A DNA stretch of 28,315 nt from DAOTUB01 sp034437455. Its GTDB lineage: Bacteria > Chloroflexota > Anaerolineae > B4-G1. The stretch lies in assembly GCA_034437455.1 (NCBI GenBank), contig DAOTUB010000235.1:1-28315 (forward strand), read 5' to 3'. The translations under genes were made by a program, and so were the position numbers. Below are positions 1-6,380 of this stretch, in pieces (position 1 is the stretch's first letter; every line of letters begins with the position of its first letter). The notes beneath the pieces are model-generated. The model saw only the letters and a program-made list of their open reading frames with translations. It did no database searches and was not told the DNA's origin.

Positions 1-205
1 GAAATGGACGCCGGATGGCGGTATGTAACACTCCAAGTAGTATGTTTGCGGCTACCTGGATTGCTTTTCTCTTTTCCATAGTGCTCTTTTACCAGCCAAG
101 TGTGCCAAAACTAGAATCGAACAGTGTCCAGGTACAATCCGGCCCGGATGCGCTGCCTGACCGGTGAGTTCTATCTATATCGTTGCAAGGAGAAAAATCA
201 TTGGC
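1..205. other. Upstream region without a recognised gene
   Basis: I see no convincing coding region here. An in-frame GTG at 164 could extend the first transporter by 14 residues. That extension does not look like a transporter N-terminus, and the better Shine-Dalgarno (AAGGAG at 187-192) lies downstream of it. No strong sigma-70 promoter was found, so the promoter of the MFS pair may lie outside the window. Confidence 0.4.
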
Positions 206-1528
206 ATGAGCGTTTCGACCAAAGCCGTGTTGAAGCAAACGGGCGCCCAATTAAAGGAGGCGCCGGATCACCTGAAACGCAACTTTTGGCTGGGCGTGAT
301 CAGTGGCGGTGCCTACCACGTATATATGGCGATGCTCAGCACCGAGTTGGTGATGACGTGGTTCTTGAGCGAATTGACCGACTCCAACTTGCTCATCAGC
401 CTGTTGGTTCCCATCGAACTGGGTAGCTGGTGTTTTCTTCAGTTGATCCTCTCCGGCTACGTACAGCGCCAGCCGCGCGCCATGCCGCTCTACTGGGTGA
501 TGGCGGTGATACGGGTGGCGTCCACCGGGCTGCTGGCCCTGGCCGCATTCACGATGGACGAACCGAGCGTGCTGTTGCTCGTGACCCTGGCGATGTTCAC
601 GGCCAACCACGTAGCGGCGGGCGTGGCAGCGCTGCCGTTCCTGAATATCGTCGCCAAGACGATCCCACCCACCCGGCGAGGGATATACTTTGGCTGGCGA
701 CGGTTCGGCGGTGGGTTGCTGGGAATATTCGGGGGCGTACTGGTCAAGGCGATCCTGACCCCAGACTTTATGCCCTTTCCCGATAACTATGCACTGCTCT
801 TTTTCCTGGGTTTTCTGAGTACGATCGTCCTCGTCGGCTCGTTCAGTTTCATTGTGGAACCGGAGGAGGTGGCGGATTCACAACCCGTGGGCCTGGGCGA
901 GCAGTTGCGGCGCGCCATTCGGCTGCCGGCGCGCGATCGCAACTATGGCCGCTACTTGGGCATCCGCGCAGCCATCGCTGTGGCGAACTATGCGCCGCCG
1001 TTCTACGCTGTCTACGCGCGACGGGCGCTGGGCGCGCCAGAAGACATGGTGGGGGTCTATCTCATCGGCACGACCCTGACAGGTTTGCTCTTTAACCTGA
1101 TCTCAGGGCGGATCGGAGATCGGTACGGCAATCGCCTGATGGTGCGTCTATCCGCCTTGACCGCGGCATTGTCGCCGCTTATGGCCCTGCTCATCATCTA
1201 TCTGCCCGAGATCGGGTTGGACAAAATCCTCATTTTTACGCTCGTGTTTGTGTTCCGAGGTCTGCACGTCACGGTCAGCAGCGTGGGAAGCAACCCTTAC
1301 GTGATGGAGATAGCTCCCTCCCTCCAACGGGTCCTTTACCTGGGTTTTGCCAACGGCATCGTTGGCCTGGCTCTCTTTGCGTCGCCCTTGGGCGGGGCCA
1401 TCGTGGATTGGTTGGGCTTTGAGCCGTTGTTTCTCTTCTCGCTGGCTTGCAGCCTGGTTGCCGTGGTCCTTTCGCTCGGTTTGCAGGAACCACGGGAAAA
1501 ACAAGTACAGATCGTCACATCACACTGA
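206..1528 (+). CDS. MFS transporter, first of a tandem pair
   Basis: This encodes a 440-residue integral membrane protein of the major facilitator superfamily, with about twelve hydrophobic segments. They fall in two halves separated by a more polar central stretch containing a basic segment near residues 245-260. The loop with LISGRIGDRYGNRL resembles the MFS signature between helices of the second half. The substrate cannot be read from the sequence. The ATG at 206 is preferred over the upstream GTG at 164 because AAGGAG precedes it by 13 bases. The stop lies 8 bases before the next gene, a related transporter, so the two are probably co-transcribed. The C-terminal motif VDWLGFEP recurs in the neighbour as IDWIGFEP, supporting an ancestral duplication. 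Family assignment is good; function is unknown. Confidence 0.85.
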   Translation: MSVSTKAVLKQTGAQLKEAPDHLKRNFWLGVISGGAYHVYMAMLSTELVMTWFLSELTDSNLLISLLVPIELGSWCFLQLILSGYVQRQPRAMPLYWVMAVIRVASTGLLALAAFTMDEPSVLLLVTLAMFTANHVAAGVAALPFLNIVAKTIPPTRRGIYFGWRRFGGGLLGIFGGVLVKAILTPDFMPFPDNYALLFFLGFLSTIVLVGSFSFIVEPEEVADSQPVGLGEQLRRAIRLPARDRNYGRYLGIRAAIAVANYAPPFYAVYARRALGAPEDMVGVYLIGTTLTGLLFNLISGRIGDRYGNRLMVRLSALTAALSPLMALLIIYLPEIGLDKILIFTLVFVFRGLHVTVSSVGSNPYVMEIAPSLQRVLYLGFANGIVGLALFASPLGGAIVDWLGFEPLFLFSLACSLVAVVLSLGLQEPREKQVQIVTSH

Positions 1529-1536
1529 ACCATTCA

Positions 1537-2808
1537 ATGCACCGGCGCAACTATTCTCTGAGCATCCTCAACGGCATATTCACCCGCCTGGGCATGAATC
1601 TTACCCATCCCAGCCTGGTGCTCTCCGTTTTCGTCCGCGCGTTGGGAGGCTCCAACGCTTTAGTCGGTCTGTTGGCCACGATTCGATTTGCGGGCTGGTA
1701 CTTGCCCCAGTTTCTGGCGGCCAGTTGGATACAACCGCGACCGCGCAAGGTGCCTGTCGCTGTGGCTCTGGAAATTGTCCGCGTACTCATCTACGGCGTT
1801 ATGGGCGCCCTGACCTACACCCTGAGCCTCTCCCATCCCCGTCTTTTGCTGCTCATTTTCTTTGTGTTGTTTACGTTCTCCCGCCTGACCACCGGCAGCG
1901 GTGCGCTGGCGCGCATGGATGCCATCGGCAAGGTCGTCTCACCCCTTCGACGAGCCTCGTTCTTTGCCACCCGTAACTTTTGGGGTGGAGCGCTTGTCTT
2001 TGGGGCGGGTTTTCTGGTGCGCTATCTGCTCGATCCGACTCGCGGCCTGTCGTTCCCGCTCAATTTTACCTTACTCTTTGCCCTCTCCAGTTATTCCTTC
2101 GTCGCGGCTACTCTGACCTTTGCTCAGATCAAAGAGACGCCCGATGGCGCCGACCAACCGCATCACTCGCTCAAGGATCAACTGGCGCGCGCGCCTGCCT
2201 TGCTGGAACGAAACCCGACCTTTCGACGTTATCTCCTGGTGCGAGTGTTACTGAACATGACGCGCCTGGCCGAGCCTTTCTATCCCATCCTCGCCCTGGA
2301 CATTCTGGGAGCGCCAGCGTCTATGGTGGGCCTTTACCTTTCGGCGATGACCCTGGCCAGCATCCTATCCAACCTGTTTTGGCAAAGGGTAGAGCGAGCG
2401 CGCGGCGTCTACTTCCTGCTGCAAATCTCGAGCCTGCTCACGGCGCTGACGCCTCTGCTGGCCGCGGTGCTGCCCTGGCTCATGCGGTGGGTCGGGTTCA
2501 CCGTGGAACAGCGCGGGCTGCTTCCGGCCTATCTTTTTACCGGCGTGTTTCTGCTCGCGGGCGGCAGCGAAAGCGGGCGCGCCATTGGATTGATGTCCCT
2601 ATTGCTGGGCGTCGCCCCCGACGAGGAACGAGCCAGCTACATTGGTCTCGTGAACACCGTGTTGGGCGTCGTCAGCTTTCTTCCCATTCTCGCGGGTGCC
2701 ATCATCGATTGGATAGGCTTTGAGCCGATCTTTTTCATCGCTGCTGGATTGCTCCTGCTCGGCTACTTGTCCACCCTGGGATGGAAGCCAGCGGACGAGA
2801 GCACGTGA
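1537..2808 (+). CDS. MFS transporter, second of a tandem pair
   Basis: This is a 423-residue polytopic membrane protein of the major facilitator superfamily, paralogous to the gene just upstream. Shared motifs in the same order include LGAPxxMVGLYL near residue 255 and IDWIGFEPIFF near the C-terminus. The frame is open upstream to 1447, but that stretch overlaps the preceding transporter. The ATG at 1537, 8 bases after the upstream stop, gives a normal N-terminus (MHRRNYSL) leading into the first helix. No clear Shine-Dalgarno is visible, consistent with translational coupling. The cargo is not predictable. The pair could be two exporters with different specificity or a heteromeric unit; the latter is speculation. 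Confidence 0.85.
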   Translation: MHRRNYSLSILNGIFTRLGMNLTHPSLVLSVFVRALGGSNALVGLLATIRFAGWYLPQFLAASWIQPRPRKVPVAVALEIVRVLIYGVMGALTYTLSLSHPRLLLLIFFVLFTFSRLTTGSGALARMDAIGKVVSPLRRASFFATRNFWGGALVFGAGFLVRYLLDPTRGLSFPLNFTLLFALSSYSFVAATLTFAQIKETPDGADQPHHSLKDQLARAPALLERNPTFRRYLLVRVLLNMTRLAEPFYPILALDILGAPASMVGLYLSAMTLASILSNLFWQRVERARGVYFLLQISSLLTALTPLLAAVLPWLMRWVGFTVEQRGLLPAYLFTGVFLLAGGSESGRAIGLMSLLLGVAPDEERASYIGLVNTVLGVVSFLPILAGAIIDWIGFEPIFFIAAGLLLLGYLSTLGWKPADEST

Positions 2809-2821
2809 CAGCGCGAGCGAT

Positions 2822-2850
2822 TTGACGAAACCTGGAATTTGTGCTATCCT
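2822..2850 (+). promoter_or_regulatory. Candidate sigma-70 promoter of the CODH operon
   Basis: TTGACG (2822-2827) and TATCCT (2845-2850) are separated by 17 bases, matching the -35/-10 consensus at five and four positions. It begins 14 bases after the MFS stop codon and faces the cooF-like gene. It predicts a leader of about 270 bases. Found by eye; no start-site data. Confidence 0.45.
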
Positions 2851-3125
2851 CATGACGAACTGGTTACAGATGTTTCTCGATGACGCGAGATGAGATAGCA
2901 TTTTGATCGGTTGAGTCTGACCGAGGGTTGGGCCCTCTGGAAGACGATGAAAACCCATCGCTTGGATCAACGTTCCTTGTGTGTTGGTCTCATCCCGGTG
3001 CTCCTCGCCGTGGATGAGCTTTTGGTTGCACCTCGTTTTTTCCGTCTGTTAAAGCCTGATTGTCGGGCCATTCCCCATACGTTTACGGTTCTAACAATTT
3101 CACATCACATAAGGAGGTGAAAGAT
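2851..3125 (+). other. Long untranslated leader before the cooF-like gene
   Basis: About 270 bases without a believable gene. A 69-codon open frame at 2911-3120 lacks family character and a good ribosome binding site. The region ends with a very strong Shine-Dalgarno (AAGGAGGTGA, 3111-3120). I did not recognise a known riboswitch or a TGTCA-N6-TGACA CooA-type site. The length leaves room for post-transcriptional or activator control. Confidence 0.4.
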
Positions 3126-3692
3126 ATGCCTGTAGAAGGTCCATTCATCCTGGTCAATCCTGAACGTTGCCTGGGTTGCCACACCTGTGAGTTGGCCTGC
3201 GCCGCAGCGCACACAGAGGCAGGCACCATCATCGGCGCGGTTCTGGCCGGTGAGCGGCTGCATCCTCGCAACAACGTGTTGCAGGTGGAGACCGAGCCTG
3301 ATGGTCGCATCGTCAAGATATCCACCCAGTGCCGCCAGTGCGAGGACGCGCCCTGTGTGCAGGTCTGCCCCACTGGCGCCACCTACCGCACCGAGACCTA
3401 CACGGCGGTGGATCAGCGGCTGTGCATCGCGTGCCGACTCTGCATGATGGTCTGTCCCTTTGGAGCGATCCACGTGGCTACCACAGAAGTAGCCGGTCGC
3501 GAGAAGAGGGCTGCCTTCAAATGCGACCTGTGCATCGATCGGCCTGATGGCCCGGCCTGCGTGGAAGCCTGTCCCACCAAGGCGCTCAGCCTGCGCTATC
3601 CCCGCGAGGTCATGCAGCAATCCACCCAGGCCACGGCCCATCAATTCCTGGAAGCTCTGGAAAGCCAGCAACAACTGGCGAGCAATCCGTAG
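3126..3692 (+). CDS. cooF: CooF-like 4x[4Fe-4S] ferredoxin, CODH electron-transfer partner
   Basis: This is a 188-residue polyferredoxin with four cysteine groups: CLGCHTCELAC near residues 16-26, CRQCEDAPCVQVC near 70-82, CIACRLCMMVC near 103-113, and CDLC...CVEAC near 133-150. That is the HycB/CooF arrangement, with two canonical and two spaced clusters, and the length matches CooF (about 190 residues). In known systems CooF carries electrons between the CODH and a membrane hydrogenase or a flavin oxidoreductase. The ATG at 3126 follows AAGGAGGTGA. The frame extends upstream to 3060, but without a better site. The cooS gene begins 19 bases after the stop, and NuoEF-like subunits follow. The inferred role is therefore to pass electrons between CooS and the diaphorase in the cytoplasm. 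No signal peptide is present. Confidence 0.9.
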   Translation: MPVEGPFILVNPERCLGCHTCELACAAAHTEAGTIIGAVLAGERLHPRNNVLQVETEPDGRIVKISTQCRQCEDAPCVQVCPTGATYRTETYTAVDQRLCIACRLCMMVCPFGAIHVATTEVAGREKRAAFKCDLCIDRPDGPACVEACPTKALSLRYPREVMQQSTQATAHQFLEALESQQQLASNP

Positions 3693-3711
3693 CATAGAGG
3701 AGGTGATTCCC

Positions 3712-5601
3712 ATGACTGAAAAATCGTACAGTGAAAAAGTTTTGAGCAGGAGCATCGACCCTGCTACTCACGAGATGCTGGCCCGGGCCGAGGAACTGGG
3801 CCTCGAGACCGCCTGGGATCGTTACGAGGCCATGCTGCCCCAGTGCGGTTTTGGCGAACTGGGGGTTTGTTGTCGTAACTGCAACATGGGCCCCTGTCGC
3901 ATCAGTCCTTTCGAGGAAGAGGGCCCCAAGGCGGGTGTCTGCGGGGCCACCGCCGACATCATCGTCGCCCGCAACCTGATCCGCATGATCGCCGCCGGCG
4001 CCGCCGCCCACTCTGATCACGGGCGAGACATCGCCCACACGCTGCTCTTGACCGCCGAGGGCAAGGGCGGCGGCTACGAGATCAAGGACGAGGCCAAGCT
4101 CGGAGCACTGGCGGCAGAGTACGGCATCGAGACGGATGGTCGGAGCAAGGAAGAGATCGCCCTGGATCTGGCGCACGCCGTCTACGCCGAGTTCGGCAAG
4201 CAGGAAGGCCCGATTCAGTTCACTCGCCGCGCGCCGGAAAAGCGCGTCGCCCTGTGGCAAAGCCTGGGCATTGACCCGCGCGGCATTGACCGCGAGATCG
4301 TCGAGATCATGCACCGCACGCACATCGGCGTGGACAACGACGCGGTCCATCTGATCCTGCATGGACTCCGGACGTCCATCTCCGACGGATGGGGCGGCTC
4401 GATGGTCGCCACCGAGATCTCTGACGTGCTCTTTGGCACGCCCACGCCCATCCGCTCGGAGGCGAACCTGGGCGTGCTCAAGACCGACCAGGTGAACATC
4501 GTCGCCCACGGTCACGAACCGACGCTTTCGGAGATGATCGTCGCCGCCGCGCAGGACCCCGAGATGATCGCTCTGGCGAAAAAGTACGGGGCCAAGGGCA
4601 TCAACGTGGTCGGCATGTGCTGCACCGGCAACGAGGTGATCATGCGTCACGGCATCCCCATCGCCGGTAACTTTTTGCAGCAAGAGCTGGCCGTCATCAC
4701 CGGCGCGGTCGAGGCGATTATCGTGGACGTGCAGTGCATCATGCCCGCGCTGGGCGCGCTGACCGGCTGCTTCCACACCAAGTTCATCTCCACCTCGCCC
4801 AAGGCCAAGTTCCCCGGCGCGACCTACATCGAGTTCCACGAGGAGCGCGCTTCCGAAATCGCCAAAGAGATCGTGCGCGCCGCCGTGGAGAACTATCGCT
4901 TCCGCAAGGCCGATATGATGCACATCCCCGACCAAAAGATGGAGTGCATGGTCGGCTTTAGCGTCGAGGCCATCGTAGGCGCGTTGGGCGGCACGCTCGA
5001 TCCGCTGCTGAATGCTGTCAAGAGCGGCGCGATCAAGGGCATCGGCGCGGTGGTTGGCTGCAATAACGTCAAAGTACAGCACGACTATGGCCACGTCAGG
5101 TTGCTCGAAGAACTGATCAAGCAGGACGTGTTGGTGGTGACGACCGGCTGCAACGCCATCGCCGCCGCCAAGGCTGGCCTGATGTTGCCGGAGGCGGCCG
5201 AGCGGGCCGGCGATGGGCTGAAGAGCGTCTGCCAGGCATTGGGCGTCCCGCCGGTGCTGCACATGGGCTCCTGCGTCGACATCAGCCGCATCCTGGTCGC
5301 CTGCGCGGCCATCGCCAACGCGCTGGGGGTGGACATCAGCGACCTGCCCGCGGCTGGCGCAGCCCCCGAATGGATGAGCGAGAAAGCGGTCAGCATTGGC
5401 GCTTACGTGGTCTCGTCGGGCGTCTTTACCGTGCTGGGCACCGTGCCCCAGGTGTTGGGCAGCCCGCTCGTGACCGAGGTGCTCACCAAAAGCGCGAACG
5501 ACGTCGTCGGCGCCGCTTTTGCCGTCGAGCCGGATCCCTTCAAGGCCGCGCAATTGATGGTCAATCACATCGAGGAGAAGCGGGCGGCTTTGGGGATTTA
5601 G
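3712..5601 (+). CDS. cooS: Anaerobic Ni-Fe carbon monoxide dehydrogenase catalytic subunit
   Basis: CooS interconverts CO plus water and CO2 at a Ni-4Fe-4S C-cluster, working as a homodimer. The product is 629 residues, the usual family size. Cys45 and Cys53 fit the intersubunit D-cluster, and Cys54, Cys57, Cys62 and Cys77 the B-cluster. The C-cluster ligands are present: the AHGHEP histidines (266/268), Cys304 in MCCTGNE, Cys342 in VQCIMPAL, Cys450 in VVGCNNV, Cys480 in TTGCNAI and Cys521 in MGSCVDI. No key residue is missing. The ATG at 3712 has AGGAGGTGA just upstream; the open frame back to 3547 overlaps cooF and is not coding. No acsB or cooC is adjacent, so this is not an obvious Wood-Ljungdahl CODH/ACS locus. 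A perfect hairpin follows the stop, yet the operon appears to continue. Confidence 0.97.
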   Translation: MTEKSYSEKVLSRSIDPATHEMLARAEELGLETAWDRYEAMLPQCGFGELGVCCRNCNMGPCRISPFEEEGPKAGVCGATADIIVARNLIRMIAAGAAAHSDHGRDIAHTLLLTAEGKGGGYEIKDEAKLGALAAEYGIETDGRSKEEIALDLAHAVYAEFGKQEGPIQFTRRAPEKRVALWQSLGIDPRGIDREIVEIMHRTHIGVDNDAVHLILHGLRTSISDGWGGSMVATEISDVLFGTPTPIRSEANLGVLKTDQVNIVAHGHEPTLSEMIVAAAQDPEMIALAKKYGAKGINVVGMCCTGNEVIMRHGIPIAGNFLQQELAVITGAVEAIIVDVQCIMPALGALTGCFHTKFISTSPKAKFPGATYIEFHEERASEIAKEIVRAAVENYRFRKADMMHIPDQKMECMVGFSVEAIVGALGGTLDPLLNAVKSGAIKGIGAVVGCNNVKVQHDYGHVRLLEELIKQDVLVVTTGCNAIAAAKAGLMLPEAAERAGDGLKSVCQALGVPPVLHMGSCVDISRILVACAAIANALGVDISDLPAAGAAPEWMSEKAVSIGAYVVSSGVFTVLGTVPQVLGSPLVTEVLTKSANDVVGAAFAVEPDPFKAAQLMVNHIEEKRAALGI

Positions 5602-5612
5602 CGAGCCGACTC

Positions 5613-5645
5613 AGGTGCGACGCACTTCAAAAGTGCGTCGCACCT
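5613..5645. terminator. Perfect 15-bp inverted repeat after cooS
   Basis: AGGTGCGACGCACTT (5613-5627) and AAGTGCGTCGCACCT (5631-5645) are perfect reverse complements with a 3-base spacer, 11 bases after the cooS stop. It lacks a trailing T-tract, so it is more likely an mRNA-stabilising or attenuating hairpin, or a REP-like repeat, than a full intrinsic terminator. It may set cooFS expression apart from the nuoEFG-like genes. Confidence 0.6.
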
Positions 5646-5660
5646 ACAAAGGAGACGTCC

Positions 5661-5711
5661 ATGCCCCTACGGGGCACCACGAAGGACGAAAATGTAGGGC
5701 GGTTTTGCTAA
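5661..5711 (+). CDS. Possible 16-residue leader peptide or relict start
   Basis: ATG at 5661 has a good Shine-Dalgarno (AAAGGAG) six bases away and encodes 16 residues (MPLRGTTKDENVGRFC). It stops inside the palindromic element at 5694-5760. It may be a relict of an interrupted start region rather than a functional peptide. Translation is plausible; function is unknown. Confidence 0.25.
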   Translation: MPLRGTTKDENVGRFC

Positions 5712-5760
5712 CCGCCATAGGGTCGGATAACGTGCAACCTACGGTTGCCTGCCGACCTAC
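5694..5760. repeat. Composite palindromic element, copy 1 (GTAGG...CCTAC)
   Basis: The element starts GTAGGGCGG and ends CCGACCTAC. It contains two consecutive hairpins: GGCGGTT...AACCGCC (5698-5716), then GGTCGG...CCGACC enclosing GCAACC/GGTTGC (5720-5758). Its first 23 bases (5694-5716) are identical to the reverse complement of 13868-13890, 8 kb away, so this is a dispersed element in the style of REP/BIME. Confidence 0.75.
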
Positions 5761-5784
5761 AGAGTTATTTTCGGAGGAGTCACC

Positions 5785-5919
5785 ATGAACTCCGTTCACC
5801 CAGAAGGACGAAAATGTAGGGCGATTGCGGATTGGAACAATCCGACTAATCGCCAGGGTCGGATAACGTGCAACCTCCGGTTGCCTGCCGACCTACAGAG
5901 TTATTTTCGGAGGAGGTGA
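5785..5919 (+). CDS. Possible 44-residue leader ORF, probably relict
   Basis: ATG at 5785 follows GGAGGAG with a 5-base spacer. The 44-codon frame runs through the second palindromic element, and its TGA (5917-5919) overlaps the Shine-Dalgarno of the nuoE-like gene, 2 bases before that ATG. The peptide is Arg/Asn-rich with no recognisable domain. It may only reflect leader duplication, but its geometry would allow translational coupling. Confidence 0.25.
   Translation: MNSVHPEGRKCRAIADWNNPTNRQGRITCNLRLPADLQSYFRRR
5816..5896. repeat. Composite palindromic element, copy 2 (GTAGG...CCTAC)
   Basis: Same termini and second hairpin as copy 1, but the first hairpin is GGCGATT...AATCGCC, enclosing CGGATTG/CAATCCG. 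Both arms changed together relative to copy 1, so base pairing is kept while the sequence is not. Confidence 0.75.
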
Positions 5920-5921
5920 CT

Positions 5922-6380
5922 ATGCCACTCATTCCACAACCAGCGCCGCTCGCGGGGGGCGAGTTGCTGGCCAAGCTGCACGCCATCAACGCCGAACACG
6001 GCTACCTTCCTGAGCAAGAGTTGCGCAGCGCAGCCGACGAGTTGGGCGCGCCGTTGAGCCAGCTTTACAGCACGGCCAGTTTCTACACCAGCTTTGGCTT
6101 TGAACCTCGCGGTCGCCACACGATCCAGGTCTGCCAGGGGACGGCCTGCTACATCCGGGGCGGCGACAAGATTCTGGAAAAACTCGTGGCCGTCTTGGGC
6201 GTAAAGCCGGGTGAGACGACCGACGACCGGCTCTTTACGCTCGAGACGGTCTATTGCGTCGGTTCGTGCAGCATGTCGCCGGTGATCCGGGTGGATGGCG
6301 ACACGTATGGTCGGCTCAGGGCCGATCGCCTTCCCCGCATTCTCAGGAATTATCGCCCGGCGGAGGAGCAAGAGGGATGA
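5922..6380 (+). CDS. NuoE-like [2Fe-2S] thioredoxin-fold subunit
   Basis: This 152-residue protein belongs to the 24-kDa (NuoE/HoxE/HydC/HndA) family, which carries the N1a-type [2Fe-2S] cluster beside the NuoF flavin. Residues about 12-60 are the helical N-terminal part, with the family motif YSTASFYTSF. The four cluster cysteines are visible: Cys71 and Cys76 in CQGTAC, and Cys112 and Cys116 in CVGSC. The ATG at 5922 has GGAGGAGGTGA immediately upstream, supplied by the second copy of a duplicated leader. The stop overlaps the next start (ATGA at 6377), indicating translational coupling with the NuoF-like partner. The cooFS genes are upstream on the same strand. The role as part of a CODH-linked diaphorase is inferred from this position. 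Confidence 0.92.
   Translation: MPLIPQPAPLAGGELLAKLHAINAEHGYLPEQELRSAADELGAPLSQLYSTASFYTSFGFEPRGRHTIQVCQGTACYIRGGDKILEKLVAVLGVKPGETTDDRLFTLETVYCVGSCSMSPVIRVDGDTYGRLRADRLPRILRNYRPAEEQEG

Larger units (their letters stand above)
5681..5915. repeat. Tandemly duplicated gene leader with different hairpin cores
   Basis: Two near-identical segments, 5681-5779 and 5803-5915, share the opening GAAGGACGAAAATGTAGGGC, a middle block starting AGGGTCGGATAACGTGCAAC, and the end ACAGAGTTATTTTCGGAGGAG, which includes the Shine-Dalgarno. Only the hairpin core near the 5' side differs: GGCGGTT/AACCGCC in the first copy, GGCGATT/AATCGCC plus an inner stem in the second. The second copy supplies the ribosome binding site of the nuoE-like gene. 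Confidence 0.85.

Noticed and set aside
2911..3120. 69-residue ORF in the cooF leader
   Set aside because: It runs into the cooF Shine-Dalgarno and shows no family character; it is better explained as leader RNA.
2809..3125. CooA-type CO-sensor binding site
   Set aside because: I looked for TGTCA-N6-TGACA-like dyads upstream of cooF and found none convincing.
3610..5568. 652-codon open frame antisense to cooS
   Set aside because: It is the complement of an intact cooS with all ligands. Its composition is Asp/His/Gly/Arg-biased, as expected for a GC-rich shadow frame, with no domain.
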